Below are positions 57,797-64,000 of a stretch of DNA of 64,000 nt, piece after piece. The DNA lies in NCBI GenBank assembly GCA_036873755.1, contig JAVTVY010039322.1, positions 104,104 through 168,103 of the forward strand. The letters are read 5' to 3'. Below the pieces are notes generated by a model. It had not been told where the DNA came from, did no database searches, and was given only the letters and a program-made list of their open reading frames with translations. This DNA comes from Hanleya hanleyi. Lineage: Eukaryota; Mollusca; Polyplacophora; Lepidopleurida; Hanleyidae. The translations under genes and the position numbers were made by a program. Positions within the stretch are counted from its first letter, which is position 1, and the number at the start of each line of letters is the position of its first letter.

Positions 57797-57959
57797 AGAT
57801 TATCATGATAGTGTGTGATCCGCGACGTTGTATCAACATCGAGTTGTCTGAGGTTGGACTGTGGTATCAGCCGAGCCCGGCGAGGCTGATACCACAGTCC
57901 AACCTCAGACAACTCGATGTTGATACAACGTCGCGGATCACACACTATCATGATGATCT
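57797..57959. repeat. Near-perfect palindrome, 76-bp arms, 11-bp loop
   Basis: Left arm 57797-57872 and right arm 57884-57959 are complementary with one mismatch. Arm content includes 'tgatccgcgacgttgtatca' and 'gttggactgtggtatcagcc'. It lies ~410 bp beyond the 3' end of the tyrosine recombinase gene. Confidence 0.95.
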
Positions 57960-58369
57960 ATTTATCATTTACCTCTAAATTTAATAAAAGTAAAATATTT
58001 TTACCGAAAACTGCGTCAATGTTTTCAATGGCCGCTTCGTAGATACGAAAAAAGATAGTCCGCCTAATATAGTTCGAGATAAGAATACAGATTTAGGAAC
58101 AAAGTCGTTGTTAAACATCATTGAAAGGAATTATTTAATCAGAAATCGAATATTTTAACTCTAAATATACAATATAAATCGAATGAAACATCCATTTTAC
58201 ATTTCCTGGTTTTCTTCAGTCGCTTCACATACTGTTTCTACATATCTCACTCCGCGAGGAGATTCCGAGAATGTTCACGTGACCGGCAAATTCGAAGGCA
58301 AACGGTTCTTGTTTTTGGGAGAGGATGGTCAGTATTTACTGTGAACAAAAGACCAAACAACTGTTTTTC
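57960..58369. other. 3' flank of the recombinase gene
   Basis: AT-rich; 'aataaaag' near 57981 is on the + strand. No second gene is seen. Confidence 0.4.
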
Positions 58370-59905
58370 TCAATCAGAAGACTGCCGAACCGTTATATTT
58401 AAGGTACAATTATTGAATGTTGCGCCGTGAAAGACGCCAGCTGTGGTCTGTGAGTTAGAAGTTGAAAGAGTTTGTTGAGTGGACTGATTGAACACGCGCA
58501 AATCACGAACCGTGGGAGGCTGACTTTGGGGAGTGACATTTGACTGTGATAATGTGCCGGTATTGGAAGTGGATGGCGCGTGGGAGTACTGGTCAGAGAC
58601 GTCTGGAATGGATGTACTTGCAGACGGTAAACTGGCGATTATCCCGCTCATCTGCTGCTGCATTTCATTGGAAGCCACCGCGTACCGATTTATGCTGGCG
58701 ACATTTTTATGCCCCGTCAGCTGCATAATGGTAGTTGGAGCAACACCGGCATGTAGGAGGTGAGTTGCAGTGGATTTGCGAGCGCTGTGATTCGTCTTTC
58801 GGCCAGATAAACCTACCTTGTCTGCCATCGTTTTCATGATCAAGCGTAAACTGTTATGGCCGAGGGGTTGACACTTGTACCATACGATGCTGTCAGATCT
58901 TCGTTTGTAATTATAAGCGAGATAATACGGGCTCTCAGGGGTGCACATATTCGCCGGTCTGTGAGATTTGTACTGCTTGTATGCGTGAACGGGGCATTTG
59001 TCGAGATCTGATGGAATGGCGAACTGTTTTGGAAGAAACGATCTCTCGTGCGTTGATGTAGTGGCACCTGTTCTGGTTTTTGTGTCCCGCTCTCTGAACT
59101 CCAAGAATTCCTGGCCATTTTCATCAGTTTTCAAAGACACATCTCCCCACTTTAATTTGCGATTCTCGTCAGTTCCACGTAAACCGAAGTGCATTGTGTT
59201 GGCTAGCCACAATTTATTGATGAGAGCTTTAGGGCTGTGACAGCCTATCAGCCCCTTCTGGGCGAGAATAGCCTCCTCACACGGTCTTAGAGGGGAGGAT
59301 TTATTGGGGTGGTTCCCTTTGCCCTTTTGCTTTAGTTCCTTCCTTTTTGAGGCGAGCACGTCGCGACTGGTTTTAAATTCTCGGTCAAAAAGAAGACTGT
59401 ATGGATAGTTTTTGTCCCGTAAATACCTGTCAACACCCCGCTGATAACTGGTAAGAGTGTCTGGTTCGTACTCAGAGCCGTCAAATTTCCGGATACTCAG
59501 AATAAAGGCTCCAAGAAGATTATCCAGTTCCATAGGGGGAATGTCTTGTATTTCCCTTGTTTCCAAACGTGGAGCAGAGTTGAGCCAATTGCAGAACGCC
59601 TTCACAGTGCCTTGGGTTTTTCGTTCAGTGTTCCTGTTCTTCATACGTTCCACAAAATTTATGTTGGGGTCCACGTTTTCCACAAATGTTGGAGCACGAG
59701 ATGTTGAGGGGACCATGATCGGCTCTTCGCTTGGTTCTGGACGAGATGTTTCCTGGGATTGTTGGTTATCAACATCAAGAAGTAGCTCATCACCAGCACT
59801 TGAAAAATTATCACTTCCCATATCATCGGAAAACAAATCAGTGCTAATGTCAAAGTTCCCGTACTCGGACGTACCTGTGTCAGAATCGCTGAACACGCCT
59901 GCCAT
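58370..59905 (-). CDS. Tyrosine recombinase, Crypton/DUF3504-type
   Basis: Intact single-exon frame; the first ATG is at 59903-59905 (the frame is open a further 17 codons upstream), giving 511 residues. The N-terminal ~100 residues are acidic and Ser-rich, followed by a SAM-like core-binding region (ERKTQGTVKAFCNWL, YQRGVDRYL). The catalytic domain shows R in HFGLRGTDE, HSAR in TNHSARKSTATHLLHAG, GH in LTGHKNV and the probable nucleophile Y in NRYAVAS. This is the R...H-x-x-R...H...Y pattern of tyrosine recombinases. The metazoan family (Crypton-derived, DUF3504) uses site-specific recombination via a circular intermediate, so no terminal repeats are expected. All key residues are present, so it may be active. 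The C-terminus is Ser/Thr/Gln-rich and unstructured. Confidence 0.88.
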   Translation of the reverse strand: MAGVFSDSDTGTSEYGNFDISTDLFSDDMGSDNFSSAGDELLLDVDNQQSQETSRPEPSEEPIMVPSTSRAPTFVENVDPNINFVERMKNRNTERKTQGTVKAFCNWLNSAPRLETREIQDIPPMELDNLLGAFILSIRKFDGSEYEPDTLTSYQRGVDRYLRDKNYPYSLLFDREFKTSRDVLASKRKELKQKGKGNHPNKSSPLRPCEEAILAQKGLIGCHSPKALINKLWLANTMHFGLRGTDENRKLKWGDVSLKTDENGQEFLEFRERDTKTRTGATTSTHERSFLPKQFAIPSDLDKCPVHAYKQYKSHRPANMCTPESPYYLAYNYKRRSDSIVWYKCQPLGHNSLRLIMKTMADKVGLSGRKTNHSARKSTATHLLHAGVAPTTIMQLTGHKNVASINRYAVASNEMQQQMSGIIASLPSASTSIPDVSDQYSHAPSTSNTGTLSQSNVTPQSQPPTVRDLRVFNQSTQQTLSTSNSQTTAGVFHGATFNNCTLNITVRQSSD

Positions 59906-61375
59906 GATATCAGCACGATCGCCGGCAACTTCAAAGTTCAATAAACCAGCGAGCAAATGTCCAACACAGCGAGAATACAGAACAAACTTGAATACTAAAA
60001 TACGATGAAATGAACTATTTACAAGATATACACCCAGGGCCAGTGTTCATGCGTAGATTCGGATTGTTCGTGTTCGTAAAGATGACAGTGACAGGTGAGT
60101 GAGCATAAAATTCAGTACGGTGAACGAACTGCAAGAAGCAGACGACACACATCCAAAACAGCACCGATAAAAATACTGTTAAACTATTAATGTTGTGATA
60201 GATACTTTTTAGAAATATTTAGATTTTTTTTTCGATTTTTAAAAATATTGTTTATTTGCTTTTTACGTTTGTGTTGTGGTTGTTGTTGTTGTAACACTTT
60301 AGCTGCATTCCTAAGTTAGTTCCGGGGTTTCCCCAGCAGAGGGCGCTGCGCTATATTATGGTCGCCATGGTCACTGAGCTTAAAAGAAGTCCGGCTATTC
60401 ACAAAATCAAACTAGCATGATACAGAAAATTATCAGATTGCACTGTATCAGATGCCTTTGGCAGATAGGTATATGATAAATTATGATACTCTCCCACTGT
60501 TGCTTTTGTGGGAATAAGGTAGAAATTATTGGTCAAGAATGTTCCGGAACGTAATTAAATCCTTTTTCATGCGAACTGATTTTCAGTTTATCATGCGTAC
60601 ATGGTAACATTGATCCTTTCCGCGATATTTCGCTCAACATCGTAAAACTGTTTTGCAGGAAATCGCTCATTGAAGAAACCGATTTATTCGTATGTCTTAA
60701 ATCCTCAGAAAGTATTCCAATGCTTATTTATATGGGCGTATATCCTTGACTTACATGTTCGTGTTATTGTACCGTTTCGAACTTTCAGACAGCCATTATA
60801 CTTTGATGGCACCCTTCAAATATAGCCACTCAATATAAACCTATTTGATAACGCTATGATGAATCGTCTGTTTTACTATCTGCCATGGTATTATTATTAT
60901 TATTATTATTATTTATTCCACTCAATTTGATGTCCGCAATAATGCTCAAAGATTTAGGAGCATCATAATTGTACATCAGATAGCGGTTTGTCGGTTGTCA
61001 TTCATTAACTTCAATGCGGGTACATTTGCTGATCACGCGACTCTTACGACTCTTCTCTATCTGTTTTTGGTATTTCTGTCAGGAATATTATTCAGCATCG
61101 GTGAGCCGAATAAGCATTGATCAACATTGTCCAGTCAGAAAACTTCGCGTTCTATACAACATGGTGAACGCAGACGTATTTTTTAAAACGTAGATTTGGG
61201 ACAGTCGGGTGTTAGTCCTGTCTGGCCATGCAGTTCCTGTCAAACACTATGTGCTTTCGAGGCCCATGTGCACACTTATATTAAAAGATTTCTAGTGATG
61301 TATTCAATCTTAAACCGGTTCAGTCTTTAAAGTTCACGAAACTAAATGGAGTAGCGGTGTCGCCCTGCTCGGAGT
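59906..61375. other. Upstream of recombinase gene; no further gene seen
   Basis: Promoter region not identifiable. A (tta)n microsatellite lies at 60889-60913. 60300-60400 is GC-richer with 'agagggcgctgcgct'. Confidence 0.4.
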
Positions 61376-61765
61376 TTGTGCCTATGTTTATGTATACAAG
61401 CCTATGTTTATGTATACTTTTGTCTTTTTGAATTTGGTGCTAATACTGTTATATGGAAATGGAATAGGTCTTTGGATTATGGACGCGGATATTCTCTAAT
61501 GGACGACGGCTGGATTATGAATGACGGACTAGACGCTTGTAATGTAATTATAAGCGTCTGGTCCGTCATTCACTGAACTCAGCCGTCGTCCAATATATCC
61601 ACGTCCATTCCATATTCAATATAACAGTATTAGCACCAAATTCAAAAAGACAATCATAGTATACATAAACATAGGCTTGTTTCCTGCAAGAAAGAAGCGG
61701 TCAACAGTTTTCAATGATGCCGCCAAGACATCATGATGTTCCAAATATCAAATCCGTATCGCTGA
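61376..61765. mobile_element. Palindromic element related to the integrase insertion
   Basis: 61376-61540 and 61553-61710 are reverse complements centred near 61547 (shared 'gctaatactgttata', 'ggacgacggctg', 'cctatgtttatgtatac'). The right half continues to 61765 and matches the insertion at 10018-10255. The plus-strand frame 61376-61576 simply reads this repeat. Confidence 0.8.
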
Positions 61766-62029
61766 TCAGTATTCTTAATCCATAATATTCGTTGTAAAGT
61801 CGTCATCTAAAGAACGATACCTGTATATGGCGAGATTCTGCTGGTGGACGTTTAGTCCTCGAGGCCCGCCCCCTGTACAGACCTTTTTGTCTTTGATATA
61901 TGTTGGTATTTGTGGGAAGTTGATGCTTGGTCGACATCGGGCCTTACAGACTAGTCTTTTGTGTTAAATGCCGCCAATTACCAATATACGAGTTGTCAGA
62001 GCATTTCCATCATAACTCTCCAGATTTGT

Positions 62030-62400
62030 ATCTAATATCGCTTATGCCGGTGCTAGGGGCCGTGTGGTCATGTCAACCAAGTTGCCACATGAACAGGTAC
62101 AATAAAAGCGTACCTGAGATACAACACATATCACGAATCTTTAGATTCTTTGTATGTGCTTTAGAATAGGTTAACCAGAAGACTATACTGTGAAGCCATG
62201 TGACTCTCAGTATGTCGGCACTTCTTCCCACTTCCCCTTTTTGTGTTGTAATACACAATAGCCGACTAGATGTAGAGAATGATTCAACCATGAAATTACA
62301 GGGGCCAAGCCTATTGCAAGTGGTGTTCCAGTTGGGAGATTCTTACATGAACTCACTGGCGTTCGCATTCGATTCACCTAATCCGCCCCATGATTCTCTA
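62030..62400 (+). pseudogene. Possible remnant of a spike-like Polinton gene
   Basis: The segment right of the 62092-62252 repeat encodes SRLDVENDSTMKLQG. Its spacing and residues resemble the GRLKL...DNSIQLLG block that follows the same repeat in the 16.4 kb gene. The segment left of it (RGRVVM) weakly resembles RGKLVV. Similarity is low and judged by eye. Confidence 0.3.
62092..62252 (+). repeat. Second copy of the segment inserted at 16249-16409
   Basis: Same orientation, roughly 88% identical; begins 'aacaggtacaataaaagcg', ends 'ttgtgttgtaat'. Confidence 0.8.
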
Positions 62401-62670
62401 ACTCACGACACCTCAGACACAGGTCCTAATACATTTCAAATAGGGATAATTCTATTTCGCACGAATAATCTAATCTTTGGTATACTAATAGTATATGTAT
62501 ATTGTTAAACTTTTAACTGAATATGACTCGATTTGTTGTTACGGCAACCCCCTTTAATGGGAATAACATAGGAAATAGATAGAAACGTTTTTGTCCATTG
62601 GGAGGAATATTAAGCTGGCCCTCGTTTTTTAAATTTTGTCCGCCTCGCGATTCCGTCATTCTCTTACTCA

Positions 62671-64000
62671 AGATGGAGACCGACACCTCAGACACAGGTC
62701 CTGGTACATTAAGGTGGAGACTGACACCTCAGACATAGGTCCTGCTACATTAAGGCGGAGACCGACACCTCAGACATAGGTCTTCCTACATTAAGGTGAA
62801 GACCGACATCTCATACATAGGTCCTGCTACATTAAGACGGGGACCAATACCTCATACATAGGTCCTCCTACATTAAGGTGGAGACCGACACCTCAGACAT
62901 AGGTCCTGCTACATTAAGCTGGAGACCCACACCTCAGACACAGGTCTTAATACATTAAGGTGAAGACCAACTTCTCAGACACAGGTCCTAATACATGAAA
63001 CTGGAGACCGACACCTCAGACACAGGCCTTAATACATTAAGATGGATGGAGACCGACACCTCAGGCACAGGTCTTAATACATTATGGTGGAGACCGACAC
63101 CTCAGACAAAGATGCTAACACACTAAGTTGGAGACCGCCACCTCAGACAAAGGTCCTGCTACATTAAGGTGGAGACCGACACCTGAGACACAGGTCCTAA
63201 TACATTAAGTTGGCGACTGACACCTCAGATACAGGTCCTAATATATTAAGGTGGAGACCGACACCTCAGACACACGTCCTAATACATTAAGGTGGAGACC
63301 GACACCTCAGACACAGGTCCTAATACATTAAGTTGGCGACTGACACCTCAGACACAGGTCCTAATGCATTAAGGTGGAGACCGACACCTGAGACACAGGT
63401 CCTAATACAATAAGGTGGAGACCGACACCTCAGACACAGGTCCTAATACATTAAGGTGGAGACCGACACCTCAGGCACGGGTCTTAATACATTAAGGTGG
63501 AGACCGACACCTCAGACAAATATCCTAACACATTAAGGTGGAGACCGACACCTCAAGCACAGGATCTAATACATTAAGGTGGAGACCGTCACCTCAGACA
63601 CAGGTTCTAATACATTAAGGTGGAGACCGACACCTGAGACACATGTCCTGCTACATTAAGGTGGAGGCCGACACCTCAAGCGCAGGTCCTGTTACATGAA
63701 AGTGGAGACCGACACCTCAGACACAGGTCCTGCTACATTAAGATGGAGACCGACACCTCAGTCACAGGTCCTGCTACATTAAGATAGAGACCGACACCTC
63801 AAACAAAGATCCTAACACATTAAGGTGGAGACCGACACCTCAAGCACAGGTTCTAATACATTAAGGTGGAGACCGTCACCTCAGACACAGGTTCTAATAC
63901 ATTAAGGTGGAGACCGTCACCTCAAACACAGGTCCTGTTACATTAAACTGGAGACCGACACCTCAGACACAGGTCCTGCTACATTAAGGTGGAGACCGAC
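62671..64000 (+). repeat. 41-bp minisatellite, ~32 copies, open at window end
   Basis: Unit 'gacacctcagacacaggtcc' + 'taatacattaaggtggagacc' repeated to the last base of the window. A single unit, gacacctcagacacaggtcc followed by taatacatt, also stands alone at 62408-62436 inside unrelated sequence. Confidence 0.95.

Noticed and set aside
1..64000. CRISPR array or prokaryotic mobile elements
   Set aside because: All direct repeats have units or spacers that are themselves repetitive. No cas genes, ribosome-binding sites or operon structure; the window is eukaryotic.

Overview
The window is non-coding-rich eukaryotic nuclear DNA, most likely from a marine invertebrate. Reasons: canonical GT/AG splice signals, long TG/CA microsatellites, ETS/NRF1/CRE-type promoter motifs, and dispersed families resembling those of molluscs and other invertebrates (arrays reading gaccttgacctttgacctt, GGACGGAC tails, 'aagatggcggcc' repeats). 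The species cannot be named from the sequence. There are no rRNA genes, no CRISPR and no prokaryotic operons; I recognised no tRNA.

Layout. 1-5536: dispersed and tandem repeats. 5537-17494: a decayed Polinton/Maverick (adintovirus-like) element. On the + strand lie a Cys-rich small protein and a protein-primed family B DNA polymerase. On the - strand lie a retrovirus-like integrase, small membrane proteins, an FtsK/HerA-type packaging ATPase, a probable major capsid protein and a second capsid-type protein. A small + strand membrane protein is wedged between the two capsid genes. At the right end are a spike/minor-capsid-like gene and a last unknown gene on the + strand. Almost every large gene carries stops, frameshifts, deletions or small insertions, so it is an endogenous relic. 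No protease and no right terminal repeat are visible.

19153-29148: a ~10 kb near-perfect giant inverted-repeat (foldback) element with ends CAGTAGTAGAG...CTCTACTACTG and a TGTT repeat on both sides. Each arm carries a copy of one unrecognised ~288-codon open frame. The two copies diverge from a ~220 bp central spacer dense in promoter-type motifs and are separated from it by TG/CA arrays. Each arm is otherwise built of tandem units rich in NRF1-like and CRE-like sites. A shorter relative lies at 35585-37875, and arm fragments lie at 1-1040, 35150-35510, 42480-43015 and 44870-45410. This family is my best candidate for an undescribed system.

38-52 kb: repeats, including a nested element (43016-44870), an array of GATATC palindromes (46394-46575), a ~180 bp tandem array (47280-49020) and a probable signal-peptide exon (51148-51199). 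52649-57597: a segmental duplication with order A-B-B'-A' and conserved exon-like segments. 57797-57959: a 76-bp-arm near-perfect palindrome. 58370-59905: an intact tyrosine recombinase (Crypton/DUF3504-type). 61376-62500: a second palindromic element plus sequences shared with the Polinton insertions. 62671-64000: a 41-bp minisatellite that runs off the window.
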